Assembly: GCA_943370385.1 (NCBI GenBank)
Contig: CALRQT020000003.1
Coordinates: 206,378 to 270,377, forward strand
Direction of reading: 5' to 3'
Source of the DNA: BAIKAL-G1 sp943370385
GTDB taxonomy: Bacteria; Cyanobacteriota; Cyanobacteriia; PCC-6307; Cyanobiaceae
DNA: 64,000 nt
Shown here: positions 51,219-59,178 of the stretch, piece after piece
How the letters are laid out: every line of letters begins with the position of its first letter
Position numbering within the stretch: the stretch's first letter is position 1
Translations under genes and position numbers: made by a program
Notes under the pieces: model-generated
Database searches by the model: none
What the model saw: only the letters and a program-made list of their open reading frames with translations
What the model was told of the DNA's origin: nothing

Positions 51219-51470
51219 ATGGTCCTGCTCCCACCCTTCTGCCCGCTCGCTGGATTGAACGCGTTGCGGATCGCCGGCTTGCGGGCCACGGTGCTGCTGC
51301 TCCTCACCCTGCTGATCAAGGCCAAGATCCGCATCCAGGCCTTTTCGGCTTTGGGCATGGCCCTGGTGCTGCTGCAAACCCTGATCGCTTTGGCCGTGCT
51401 CGCCCCGCTCGCCCTCGCTGCCATCGCCGCGGCCGCCTATGGCCTCAATCAGCGCTACAAGGCGGCCTGA
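51219..51470 (+). CDS. Possible small membrane protein
   Basis: 83 residues from the ATG at 51219, or a few more from a TTG at 51198. Two hydrophobic stretches are present (NALRIAGLRATVLLLLTLLI and LVLLQTLIALAVLAPLALAAIAAAAY), ending in a basic RYKAA-like tail. The reading frame is open in a very GC-rich stretch where other frames are open too, so conservation would be needed. It is followed by the ABC ATPase gene in another frame, 32 bases later. Confidence 0.4.
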   Translation: MVLLPPFCPLAGLNALRIAGLRATVLLLLTLLIKAKIRIQAFSALGMALVLLQTLIALAVLAPLALAAIAAAAYGLNQRYKAA

Positions 51471-51502
51471 TCTCGCCAGCGAAGCACTGCCGCCCACCCC
51501 CG

Positions 51503-52303
51503 ATGCCCGCCGCCCCCTACGTAGATCTCCAATCCATCGAGGCCTACCTGGGCCCCAGGCCAGTATTCACCAACCTCAGCTTGAAGCTGCACCTGGGCGA
51601 ACAGACCGTGATCCTGGGGCCGAACGGCTCGGGCAAGAGTTCCTTGATCAAGCTGCTCAGTCGCGAGATCTACCCGGTGGTGAAGCCCGGCTCCTGGCTG
51701 CGGATCTTTGGCGAGGAGCGGGTAAACCTCTGGGACCTGCGCGCCCGCATCGGCCTGGTGTCCCCGGACCTACAGGCGAACTACGGCACCAGCGTGGTCG
51801 CCCGCGACGTGGTGCTTTCGGGTTTCTTCGGCTCGGTAGGACTGGGCCGCAGTCAAGAGGTCAGCGAGCGCCATCGGCAGCGCAGCGAAGAGCTACTGGC
51901 CCAACTGGATCTCGATCCCATCGCCGATCGCCCCTTCGGCCAGCTCTCCGATGGCCAACGGCGGCGCCTACTGCTGGCCCGGGCCCTGGTCCATCGCCCC
52001 GAGGTGCTGGTGCTTGATGAACCCACCAACGGCCTCGACCTCAAGGCCAAACACCAGATGCTGGAGATCCTGCGCCAGCTGGCCCAGGCGGGCACCACCC
52101 TGCTGCTGGTCACCCACCAAATTGAGGCGATCATTCCCGAAATCCAGCGCTGTGTGCTGCTGCGCCAGGGCCAGATCGTCGGCCAGCGATCCTGCCAGGA
52201 GTTGCTTCAGGACGGGCCCCTGAGCTCCCTATTTGACACCCCCTTGAGGGTGATCGAAGCCCATGGCTATCGCCAGGTGCTGCCAGCGGCCCCAGCCGGC
52301 TAG
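51503..52303 (+). CDS. ABC transporter ATP-binding protein
   Basis: 266 residues from the ATG at 51503 (MPAAPYVDLQSIEAYLGPRP). Walker A GPNGSGKSS, Q-loop LVSPDLQ, signature LSDGQRRRLLLARAL (a variant of LSGGQ), Walker B VLVLDEPTNGLD and H-loop LVTHQIE are all there. The TNLSLKLHLGEQTVILG start and the QIEAIIPEIQRCVLLRQGQIV end resemble stand-alone ModF-like or photorepair-type ATPases. No permease is adjacent, so the partner is unknown. Confidence 0.88.
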   Translation: MPAAPYVDLQSIEAYLGPRPVFTNLSLKLHLGEQTVILGPNGSGKSSLIKLLSREIYPVVKPGSWLRIFGEERVNLWDLRARIGLVSPDLQANYGTSVVARDVVLSGFFGSVGLGRSQEVSERHRQRSEELLAQLDLDPIADRPFGQLSDGQRRRLLLARALVHRPEVLVLDEPTNGLDLKAKHQMLEILRQLAQAGTTLLLVTHQIEAIIPEIQRCVLLRQGQIVGQRSCQELLQDGPLSSLFDTPLRVIEAHGYRQVLPAAPAG

Positions 52304-52812
52304 GTGGAGTACCAGAAGGCGCAGCGGCGCTGGAGGGGTTCCAGTTCCCAGCCCTGGGCCTCGTAGAAGCCCACCACCTGGGGATCGGCAAACAGGCTCA
52401 CCCGCTCCACCTCCATGGCGCGCAGCTGGTTGAGCACGTAGTCCATCAACTGCTTACCCAGGCCGCAGCCCTGGTAGAGGGGGTGGATGGCCACATCCCA
52501 GACGGTGGCCTCGATCACGCCATCGCCGGTGCAGCGGGCGAAACCCACCAGCCGGGGGAGGCGCTGCTCATGGCGCCAGAGGCCCACCCAGAGCAGGCTG
52601 TGCTCCAGCGCCTTGCGTACCCGGCGCACGGGCCGGCGGCTCCAGCCGACCGCATCGCAGAGCTGCTCGAGTTCAAACAGGTCGATCTCCCGTTCGCAGC
52701 TCAGCACCAGGGCCAGCTTGGGGTTGGCCGTGGTGCAGAGGCGATGCTCGCCGCCGTACATCCCCGCCAGGGCTTCGGCCTGGAAAATCTCGGCGTCGGA
52801 GGAGCTCATCAT
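52300..52812 (-). CDS. GNAT-family N-acetyltransferase (Ycf52/NAGS-like)
   Basis: 170 residues from the ATG at 52812. The GNAT core is LVGFARCTGDGVIEATVWDV then VAIHPLYQGCGLGKQLMDYVLNQLR with a full Q-G-x-G-x-G/K acetyl-CoA loop, and VSLFADPQVVGFYEAQGWEL. This order matches the plastid-encoded or cyanobacterial Ycf52-type acetyltransferases. Its stop overlaps the stop of the convergent ABC gene (TAG/CTA). Divergent from the alpha/beta hydrolase at 52839. Confidence 0.9.
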   Translation of the reverse strand: MMSSSDAEIFQAEALAGMYGGEHRLCTTANPKLALVLSCEREIDLFELEQLCDAVGWSRRPVRRVRKALEHSLLWVGLWRHEQRLPRLVGFARCTGDGVIEATVWDVAIHPLYQGCGLGKQLMDYVLNQLRAMEVERVSLFADPQVVGFYEAQGWELEPLQRRCAFWYST

Positions 52813-52838
52813 TAGGGAGATCCTGCCCCATTGGGGCG

Positions 52839-53633
52839 GTGGCTGTTGCAGGCTGGAGGATCTTCTTGGCAGCAGCCTTGTCTCCACGCCCCCTGCTGGT
52901 GTTCCTGCATGGCTGGTTGCTCTCAGGACGGCTGTGGCAGCCCCTGGTGCAGGAGCTGGAGCCCGAGTGGGAGTGCTGGGCGCCGGATCTGCCGGGATTT
53001 GGGGATCGGCCCCGGCCCCGCCAGCTCCAGCCCACCCTGGCCTCCTTCGGCCGTTGGCTGGCGGAGCAGGCCCAGGACCAGGCCCAGGGCCGGCCGCTGG
53101 TGTTGATCGGCCATTCCCTCGGCGGCAGCGTCGCCCTCCACGGCGCCCCTGGCCTGGGCGACCAGCTGGTGGGCCTGGTGCAGATCGCCGCTGGCGGCGG
53201 GGTCTATCAACCGCGGGCCTTCACCCGGGTGCGCCAGGCCGGAGCTGCGTTCCTCAGCCTGCGGCCAAGCTGGTTGGCGGAACTGCCCGCCCTGGACGCC
53301 ATCCGCAGCCCCCTCGTCGCCGAGCAGCGGGCGGCCCGGGGGCTGCTGGCCTGCAGCACCAACCGGGGCGCCGTACGCCAGCTGCCGGCCCTGACGGCCG
53401 CCCTGCAGGTGCCGAGCCTGTGGCTGGTGGGCAGCGCCGATCGGGTGATGGAACCGCGCTACGTCAGCCACCTGGCGGGCTACGCGGCCCAGCATGAGGT
53501 GGAGGTACTGCCTGGCCTAGGCCACCTGCCCATGCGCCAGGAGCCGGCCCTGCTAGCGGCCCGGATCAGCGCCTGGCTCCTGACCCTGCCCGGCTCAGAG
53601 GCCTGGGCGCCGGCGCGGCCGATGGCCGCCTAG
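52839..53633 (+). CDS. Alpha/beta hydrolase
   Basis: 264 residues from a GTG; start could be the TTG some 27 bases later. LLVFLHGWLLSGRLWQPLV has the oxyanion HG motif, GHSLGGSVAL the nucleophile Ser elbow, SADRVMEP the Asp region and GLGHLPMRQEP the catalytic His. It groups with the cyanobacterial hydrolases that have no assigned substrate. Its TAG is followed by several more stop-like CCTAG motifs before the convergent ABC gene. Confidence 0.88.
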   Translation: MAVAGWRIFLAAALSPRPLLVFLHGWLLSGRLWQPLVQELEPEWECWAPDLPGFGDRPRPRQLQPTLASFGRWLAEQAQDQAQGRPLVLIGHSLGGSVALHGAPGLGDQLVGLVQIAAGGGVYQPRAFTRVRQAGAAFLSLRPSWLAELPALDAIRSPLVAEQRAARGLLACSTNRGAVRQLPALTAALQVPSLWLVGSADRVMEPRYVSHLAGYAAQHEVEVLPGLGHLPMRQEPALLAARISAWLLTLPGSEAWAPARPMAA

Positions 53634-53665
53634 GGCCGCTCCAAGAACGCCTCCTAGAGAGCGAC

Positions 53666-55465
53666 CTAGAGCCGGGCCAGGCCCCGCTCCTGCAGATCGG
53701 CCAGCTGGGCATAGAGACCGCCGGCGGCGCGCAATTGGCGATGGGTGCCCTGCTCCACCAACTTGCCGCGCTTGAGCACCAGGATCCGGTCGGCCGCCTC
53801 CACGGTGGCCAGGCGGTGGGCGATCACAATCGCCGTGCGGCCCTGCAGCAGCCGCTCCAGGTCGGCCTGGAGGGTGGCCTCGGTGGAGGGATCGAGGAAG
53901 GCGGTGGCTTCATCCATCACCAGCACAGAGGGATTGCGGATCCCCACCCGGGCCACCGAGAGCAACTGGCGCTCGCCGGAAGAGAGGTTGCCGCCCCGTT
54001 CGCGCAGGGGGCTCTCGAGCCCCTGGGGCAAGCGGCTGAGCAGGGGATCAAGACCCAGCTCATGGCAGAGCCGCTGCAGTTCGGGGTCGCTGATGTCGGC
54101 ATCGAGGCGCAGGTTGTCCGCCACGTTGCCGCTGAACAGGAAGGTGTCCTGCAGCACCACCCCCAAACGCTGGCGCAGGGTTTGGATCGGTAATTCGCGG
54201 ATATCAATGCCATCGAGCAGGATCCGGCCCTGCTGGGGTTCGTAGAGCCGGCAGAGCAGGCGAATCACCGTGGTTTTGCCCGAGCCGGTGGGGCCCACCA
54301 GGGCCACATGTTCACCGGGGGCAATGCGGAAGCTGAGATCTTCGAGGATCGGATCGTCGCTGCGGTAGGCGAAAGACACCCCCTCAAAGATCACTTCGCC
54401 GGCGCTGGTGCGATCGCCTCCGCTGAGCTGGGCGGCGGCGGAGCGCTCACTTTGGGGGAGTTCCTGGATGTCAATGGGCTCCTCGAACAGTTCGCCAATC
54501 CGCTCCACCGCCGTGAGGCCGCCCTGGATCTGGGTGAAGCGTTCGGCCAGTTGGCGCAGGGGATCAAACAGGCGTTGGGAATAGAGGATGAAGGTGGTGA
54601 GGGTGCCCAGGCCCATCACCTCGGCCGACACCATCCAGCCCCCCAGGGCCAGCACCACGGCAATCGCCGTGAGGGCCACCCATTCGATCAGGGCCGAAAT
54701 AGCGCTATCAAAAAAGATCGTGCCATCGACAGCCTTGCGATAGGCGTTGGTGGTGCGGGCGAAGCGGGCGCTGTTGTAAGCCTCGCGCCGGAACATCTGC
54801 ACCACTTCGAGCCCCTGCAGGTTTTCCTGCAGATCGGCATTGAGCTGGCCCAGCTCCTCGCGCACCCGGTAATTGGCCTTGCGGTAGCGCCCCTGCAACC
54901 AGAGGATCGTCAGCGTGACGGGCACCTGGCTGGCCAACAGCAGGGCCCCAAGCCGGGGCTCGATCGAGATCATCGTGATCGCGATCACCAGCAGGGTCAC
55001 CAGGTCGGCCAACACCCCCACGGCGCCACTACCAAAAACCTCGGCCAGGGCATCCACATCGCTCGTGAGGCGGGTGAGCAGCTTGCCAACCGGGGTGCGG
55101 TCGTGGAAACGCAGGGAGAGGTCGAGGGCGTGGGCAAACAGGTCGTTGCGGATCCGGGCCGTGAGCCGCTGGCCGACGGCCTGCACGTTGTAGCTCTGCA
55201 CCCCCTGGAGCCCCAGGCGCACCACCACGGCCACCAGCAACAGGCCCACCAGGGTGCGCAGCACCTCGGGCACGCTCTGACCCGCCAGCCAGGGCATGGT
55301 CGGTTCGTGGCGCAGGGCAGAGATCGCCTGGCCCACCAGCAGGGGCTGGACCGCAGCCCCCAGGGCCACGGGGATCAACAGCACCAAGCTGAGGGTCAGG
55401 CGTCGCCGGTCCTGGGCCAGGTAGGGCAGAAGCCGCCGTAGCCGTTGCCGATCGCTACTGGCCAT
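53666..55465 (-). CDS. ABC exporter, fused permease and ATPase
   Basis: 599 residues. The first 310 form a type I exporter membrane domain with about six helices (LSLVLLIPVALGAAVQPLLV, LVGLLLVAVVVRLGLQGV, GVLADLVTLLVIAITMISI and others). The ATPase has GPTGSGKTTVIRLL, the LQDTFLFSGNVADNLRL Q-loop, NLSSGERQLLSVARV and VLVMDEATAFLDPSTE. Family members export lipids, drugs or peptides (MsbA-like); the substrate cannot be told. The start ATG overlaps the hisG stop by one base, so it is co-translated with hisG. Confidence 0.93.
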   Translation of the reverse strand: MASSDRQRLRRLLPYLAQDRRRLTLSLVLLIPVALGAAVQPLLVGQAISALRHEPTMPWLAGQSVPEVLRTLVGLLLVAVVVRLGLQGVQSYNVQAVGQRLTARIRNDLFAHALDLSLRFHDRTPVGKLLTRLTSDVDALAEVFGSGAVGVLADLVTLLVIAITMISIEPRLGALLLASQVPVTLTILWLQGRYRKANYRVREELGQLNADLQENLQGLEVVQMFRREAYNSARFARTTNAYRKAVDGTIFFDSAISALIEWVALTAIAVVLALGGWMVSAEVMGLGTLTTFILYSQRLFDPLRQLAERFTQIQGGLTAVERIGELFEEPIDIQELPQSERSAAAQLSGGDRTSAGEVIFEGVSFAYRSDDPILEDLSFRIAPGEHVALVGPTGSGKTTVIRLLCRLYEPQQGRILLDGIDIRELPIQTLRQRLGVVLQDTFLFSGNVADNLRLDADISDPELQRLCHELGLDPLLSRLPQGLESPLRERGGNLSSGERQLLSVARVGIRNPSVLVMDEATAFLDPSTEATLQADLERLLQGRTAIVIAHRLATVEAADRILVLKRGKLVEQGTHRQLRAAGGLYAQLADLQERGLARL

Positions 55466-56163
55466 CAGGTTGCTACCGCTGCAGCGGGGACTGGGGACGG
55501 GGCGGTGGCGATGGCGGCCGCCGCTGGCGTGGGCGACAGGGCCGCCAGTCGGTCAACCAGGGCCTGCAGGGGGCCGTGGTCCAGCCGCATCGACAGGGGG
55601 TGCCCCACCAGGCGGGCGGTGCTGTGGAACAGGTCTTCGATGGCGATCAGGCCGTTTTCCTCGAGGGTGCGGCCCGTGGCCACCAGATCAACGATCGCTT
55701 CCGACATGCCGGTGATCGGGCCCAGTTCCACCGAACCCGCCAAATGGATCAGTTCCACCGGCAGGTCGAGGGCCGCGAAATACTCCTGGGCGCAGCGCGT
55801 GAACTTGCTGGCTACGCGGCAATGGGCCGGCAGGTCCACGGCCTGGCGGTAGCCGCTACTGGCCTTCACCGCCACACTCATGCGGCAACCGCCAAAGCCC
55901 AGATCCACCAGTTGGGCCACGGGCAGGGCGTGCTCGCGCAGCACGTCGTAGCCGACCACCCCGAGCTGGGCCTGGCCATAGGCCACATACACCGGCACAT
56001 CGGCATTGCGCACCAGCAGGGCCCGGGCCGTGCCGCAGGCACTCTCCACCCGCAGCTGGCGATTCACCGGATCCAGCAGGGAGGAGAAATCCAAGCCTGC
56101 GGCAGCAAAGCGGCGAACGGAATCCTTGAGCAGGCCGCCTTTGGCCAGAGCGACAGTGATCAT
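55465..56163 (-). CDS. hisG: ATP phosphoribosyltransferase, short form
   Basis: First step of histidine synthesis. 232 residues from the ATG at 56163 (MITVALAKGGLLKDSV). NADVPVYVAYGQAQLGVVGYDV near 53-74 and ITGMSEAIVDLVATGRTLEENGL with the PRPP loop (DLVATGRTL) near 162-184. It is the short form lacking the C-terminal regulatory domain, which normally needs HisZ for activity; no hisZ is in this window. The Ala/Pro-rich last 30 residues are unusual and may be disordered. Confidence 0.95.
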   Translation of the reverse strand: MITVALAKGGLLKDSVRRFAAAGLDFSSLLDPVNRQLRVESACGTARALLVRNADVPVYVAYGQAQLGVVGYDVLREHALPVAQLVDLGFGGCRMSVAVKASSGYRQAVDLPAHCRVASKFTRCAQEYFAALDLPVELIHLAGSVELGPITGMSEAIVDLVATGRTLEENGLIAIEDLFHSTARLVGHPLSMRLDHGPLQALVDRLAALSPTPAAAAIATAPSPVPAAAVAT

Positions 56164-56192
56164 GGGGACCGGCCTCGACCTGGACTTTAACG

Positions 56193-57092
56193 ATGCACCC
56201 GAGCGCAGCGGGATCCGCCCACACCGAGGCGACCAGCTCTGCCGCCAGGGCCGCGGCTGAGGGCGAAAGGCCTCTAACAGCTGGTCTGGCCAGCGGCGCC
56301 AGCGACGTGAGCCTGATCCCGGTGCTGGATGACAACTACGTGTTTGTGCTCCATGGCGGCAGCGATGGCGGCGGCGGCAGCGATGGCAGCGATGGAGCAC
56401 CAGGTCAGGCCGTCGTGGTGGATCCAGCCCTGGCCGAACCGGTGATCGCCTGGCTGGAGCAGCGCCAACTCGAGCCGATCGCCGTGCTCCACACCCACCA
56501 CCACCACGACCACATCGGCGGCACGCCCGAGCTGCTGCAGCGCTGGCCCCAGCTGCAGGTGATTGCCGCGGCGGCGGATCGCCAGCGGATCCCCTTCCAA
56601 ACCCAGGGGGTGGGCGATGGAGACCGCCTCAACCTGCTGGGGCGGGCCATCGAGGTGCTGGCCATGCCCGGCCACACCCGCGCCCATGTCGCCTTCTACC
56701 TGCCGCCCGGTGATGGGCCCCTGGATCACCCCAGAGTTGGCGAATTGTTCTGCGGCGACACCCTGTTTGCGGGGGGCTGCGGCCGGCTGATGGAGGGCAG
56801 CCCAGAGCAGCTTTGGCAGTCTTTGCAGCGGCTAGCGGCCCTGCCGGCGGCCACCCGGGTTTGGTGCAGCCACGAATACACCGAAGCCAACCTCCGCTGG
56901 GCCCATCACCTCCACCCGGACGATCAAGCCATCAACGACCGCTTCCGCCAGGTCCTCAGCGAGCGGGCCGCCGAACGGCCCACCATCCCCACCACGATTG
57001 GCGAGGAGTTGCTGAGCAACCTCTTCCTGCGGAGCCGCGACGTGGAGGAGTTCACCCGTTACCGCCACAGCAAGGACCACTGGCGCGGCTAG
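56193..57092 (+). CDS. gloB: Hydroxyacylglutathione hydrolase (glyoxalase II)
   Basis: Hydrolyses S-lactoylglutathione. 299 residues. The metallo-beta-lactamase zinc motif HTHHHHDHIGG (THxHxDH) is near 99-109, with AMPGHTRAHVAFY, FCGDTLFAGGCGR and WCSHEYTEANLRWA (further His/Asp ligands). A DDNYVFVLHGG segment precedes a Gly/Ser/Asp linker (SDGGGGSDGSDG) that looks like a repeat-driven insert. The first 35 residues are a low-complexity extension absent from the family; translation may begin at a GTG near SLIPVLDDNYV. Confidence 0.93.
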   Translation: MHPSAAGSAHTEATSSAARAAAEGERPLTAGLASGASDVSLIPVLDDNYVFVLHGGSDGGGGSDGSDGAPGQAVVVDPALAEPVIAWLEQRQLEPIAVLHTHHHHDHIGGTPELLQRWPQLQVIAAAADRQRIPFQTQGVGDGDRLNLLGRAIEVLAMPGHTRAHVAFYLPPGDGPLDHPRVGELFCGDTLFAGGCGRLMEGSPEQLWQSLQRLAALPAATRVWCSHEYTEANLRWAHHLHPDDQAINDRFRQVLSERAAERPTIPTTIGEELLSNLFLRSRDVEEFTRYRHSKDHWRG

Positions 57093-57211
57093 GGCGGGCG
57101 GCGGGGCGGTCTCGACCAACCCGGGCCTCAGCCAGCCGGCGCCCCAAGGCCGCTCCTGGTGATCGACCTGCCGCCATAGCATCGATCCACCCACCTCTGC
57201 GCCCCGCTCCG

Positions 57212-57613
57212 ATGTCTCCAGCCCCCAGCCTTGAGGCCGTGGTCACGGCGGCAGCACCCGCCCCCGTCGGCCCCTACAACCAGGCCGTCAAGGCAGGTGG
57301 GCTGCTGTTTTGCTCCGGCCAGATTGCCCTCGATCCAGCCACGGGCGAGATGGTGGGCTCGGGCGATGTGGAGGCGGAAACCCGCCAGGTGCTGGCCAAC
57401 CTGCAGGCGGTGCTGGCCGCCGCCGGCTCCAGCCCCCAACAGGTCGTCCGCACCACGGTATTTCTGGCCGATCTGGCCGATTTCGCCAAGGTCAATGCCC
57501 TCTACGCCGAGGTCTTTGGCGCAGGCGTCTCGCCGGCCCGGGCCTGCGTCCAGGTCGCCGCCCTGCCCAAGGGAGGCCGGGTGGAGATCGATTGCATGGC
57601 GGTGTTGGGCTGA
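57212..57613 (+). CDS. ridA: RidA family reactive intermediate deaminase
   Basis: 133 residues from the ATG at 57212. PVGPYNQAVKAGGLLFCSGQ, VLANLQAVLAAAGSSPQQVV, RTTVFLADLADFAKVNALYA and ARACVQVAALPKGGRVEIDC match RidA/YjgF, including the Arg (SPARACV) that binds the carboxylate of the substrate. The enzyme frees 2-oxo acids from enamines made by threonine dehydratase. It is followed by a repeat-bearing convergent gap. Confidence 0.93.
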   Translation: MSPAPSLEAVVTAAAPAPVGPYNQAVKAGGLLFCSGQIALDPATGEMVGSGDVEAETRQVLANLQAVLAAAGSSPQQVVRTTVFLADLADFAKVNALYAEVFGAGVSPARACVQVAALPKGGRVEIDCMAVLG

Positions 57614-57662
57614 AAGCCCAATCCCCAAAACCCTCGGCCTGGAGGCCGGGGGGTCGAGACCT

Positions 57663-57702
57663 GGGTTAAGGCGGCCGGGGTTAAGGCGGCCGGGGTTAGG
57701 GG
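57663..57702. repeat. 15-bp tandem repeat in a convergent gap
   Basis: GGGTTAAGGCGGCCG at 57663 and 57678, then a partial copy GGGTTAGGGG at 57693. It lies in the 106-base space between the convergent ridA and a small minus-strand gene. Confidence 0.85.
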
Positions 57703-57719
57703 TTCCGGGCCAGGAGGCC

Positions 57720-57932
57720 CTAGAGGCAGCCTTTCAACTCCCGCACGGCCTGGAGCTGGCCGTAGTAGTAGTTGGCCCGGGCGCGGCGATCGCCATCCTC
57801 CAGGCTGTCGAGGGCATCAAAGCCCAGGCTCTGCCAGAGCTCGTGGCCGCAGGCCCGGTTGATTTCATCCACCGCCTCCTGCTCCAAATTGGCGAGGCGG
57901 CGCTGCAGATTCTTGATCTGGGCAACGGACAT
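57720..57932 (-). CDS. Small conserved-looking hypothetical protein
   Basis: 70 residues from the ATG at 57932. A helical protein: MSVAQIKNLQRRLANLEQEA, then DEINRACGHELWQSLGFDAL and ARANYYYGQLQAVRELKGCL. The heptad-like pattern in the first 25 residues suggests a short coiled coil. Unknown family but the sequence is clearly not random. It lies between ridA and ycf39, on the strand of ycf39. Confidence 0.65.
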   Translation of the reverse strand: MSVAQIKNLQRRLANLEQEAVDEINRACGHELWQSLGFDALDSLEDGDRRARANYYYGQLQAVRELKGCL

Positions 57933-58025
57933 GGGCGGGCATGGCGCAAGCTCGCCATACTACAGCAAACTAGTACAAAACAACTAAACCGCTGACTGGT
58001 GTTGCACCAGGGGCAATCGACGTCC

Positions 58026-58988
58026 TCAGAAGGGAAGCTTCTTCTTGGCGTCCTTGTCGAGGTCGGCCTCCATTTCGCGCAGGCGCCGCAGGATCGTGGC
58101 GTAGTACTCCTGGAGATAGGCCTCCAGGCCCGTGGTCTCGCCGGGATCCAAGCCGAAGGCGGCATAGCTCGCCTCCATGGGCGCCGACAGGGTCACGCCC
58201 CCGCCGGTTACGGCGTCAAAGGCGAGGCGTTCGCCCACGTTGAGGCCGGCCTCAAAGAAATTGGCCACCCCCCGCATCAGGCCAATCAGCACGGGCTGCA
58301 CCCGGAAGATGCGGGCCGTTTTACCGCTGAACTTTTCGCACAGCTGGGTCACCTCACTGGTGGTCCAGGCCCGGGGGCCCACCACCGGCAGGGCCTGGCG
58401 GCTGGTTTCGGGTCGCTCCAGGGCCGCCACGGCAAAGCGGGCCACATCCTGGGTGTTCATGTAGGCGATCGGCGTGGGCGTGCCACTCACCCACACGGTC
58501 TGGCTTTCCAGCACCGGGATCGCAAACTGGCCGATCACGCCCTGCATGAAAGCAACGCAGCGCAGGATCGTGTAGTCGAAATCGGAGCTCAGCAGCAGCT
58601 GCTCGGTGCAGTATTTGATGTCCATCAAGGGCACGCTGCGGTGCTTCTCGGCATCCAGCAACGACACGAAGATGAAGCGCTTGACGGCCGCCTTTTCACA
58701 GGCGTTCAGCAGGTTGAGCTTGCCCTGCCAGTCGATGTCATAAATGCTGGCCTCATCGGTGGGGCGCGTGGTGGCCGCATCGATCACCGCCTCCTGGCCC
58801 TCTAGGGCGTAGTCGAGGCTGGCGGGCTCCAGCAGGTCGCCGCGGGTGAGTTCACAGCCCCACTCCTGCAGAAAGGCGGCCTTACGGGGCGAACGCACCA
58901 TGCAACGCACCTGGTGGCCGGCATCCAAGGCTCGCCTGGCGATCTGACGACCGAGGGTGCCCGTACCACCGATGACCAGAACCTGCAT
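58026..58988 (-). CDS. ycf39: Ycf39-like NAD(P)-binding protein, photosystem II assembly
   Basis: 320 residues. The Rossmann strand VLVIGGTGTLGRQIARRA with GGTGTLG, then VRCMVRSPRKAAFLQEWGCEL and GDLLEPASLDYALEGQEAVI, are typical of NmrA-like SDRs. VYFIFVSLLDA-type strand (KRFIFVSLLDAEKHRSVPLM) and AYMNTQDVARFAVAALERPE are also present. In Synechocystis, Ycf39 binds chlorophyll synthase and Hlip proteins and helps deliver pigments to newly made D1; plant HCF244 is its relative. No catalytic Tyr-x3-Lys is visible, as expected of the family. Start ATG at 58988. Confidence 0.92.
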   Translation of the reverse strand: MQVLVIGGTGTLGRQIARRALDAGHQVRCMVRSPRKAAFLQEWGCELTRGDLLEPASLDYALEGQEAVIDAATTRPTDEASIYDIDWQGKLNLLNACEKAAVKRFIFVSLLDAEKHRSVPLMDIKYCTEQLLLSSDFDYTILRCVAFMQGVIGQFAIPVLESQTVWVSGTPTPIAYMNTQDVARFAVAALERPETSRQALPVVGPRAWTTSEVTQLCEKFSGKTARIFRVQPVLIGLMRGVANFFEAGLNVGERLAFDAVTGGGVTLSAPMEASYAAFGLDPGETTGLEAYLQEYYATILRRLREMEADLDKDAKKKLPF

Positions 58989-59060
58989 GGAGGAGCGTCA
59001 GGGAGGGATGAGCCTAGGGGTGAGCTGGACCCAGCGCGATCACCGCCCAGGGGCCAGGGC

Positions 59061-59159
59061 TCATTCCTTCTCGAGTTTGAGCAGCAGCACGCCGCCCACC
59101 AGGCCCACCGGGATCAGCACCCAGAAGATTGCTGCAATGCCAAAAATTTCCGAGGCCAT
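59061..59159 (-). CDS. petM: Cytochrome b6-f complex subunit 7
   Basis: 32 residues from the ATG at 59159 to a TGA at 59061: MASEIFGIAAIFWVLIPVGL then VGGVLLLKLEKE. This is a single-helix PetM, with the usual A-E-I-F-G-x-A start and a charged end. The protein is part of the cytochrome b6f dimer. It is below the size most gene finders report. It is co-directional with ycf39 (58026-58988), which lies 72 bases downstream. Confidence 0.95.
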   Translation of the reverse strand: MASEIFGIAAIFWVLIPVGLVGGVLLLKLEKE

Positions 59160-59178
59160 GGCCTAAACCCGTAATCGC

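Noticed and set aside
53633..53665. Tandem repeat at the hydrolase stop (CCTAG motifs)
   Set aside because: Several CCTAG or CCTAGAG words are present but they do not form an array with constant unit length.
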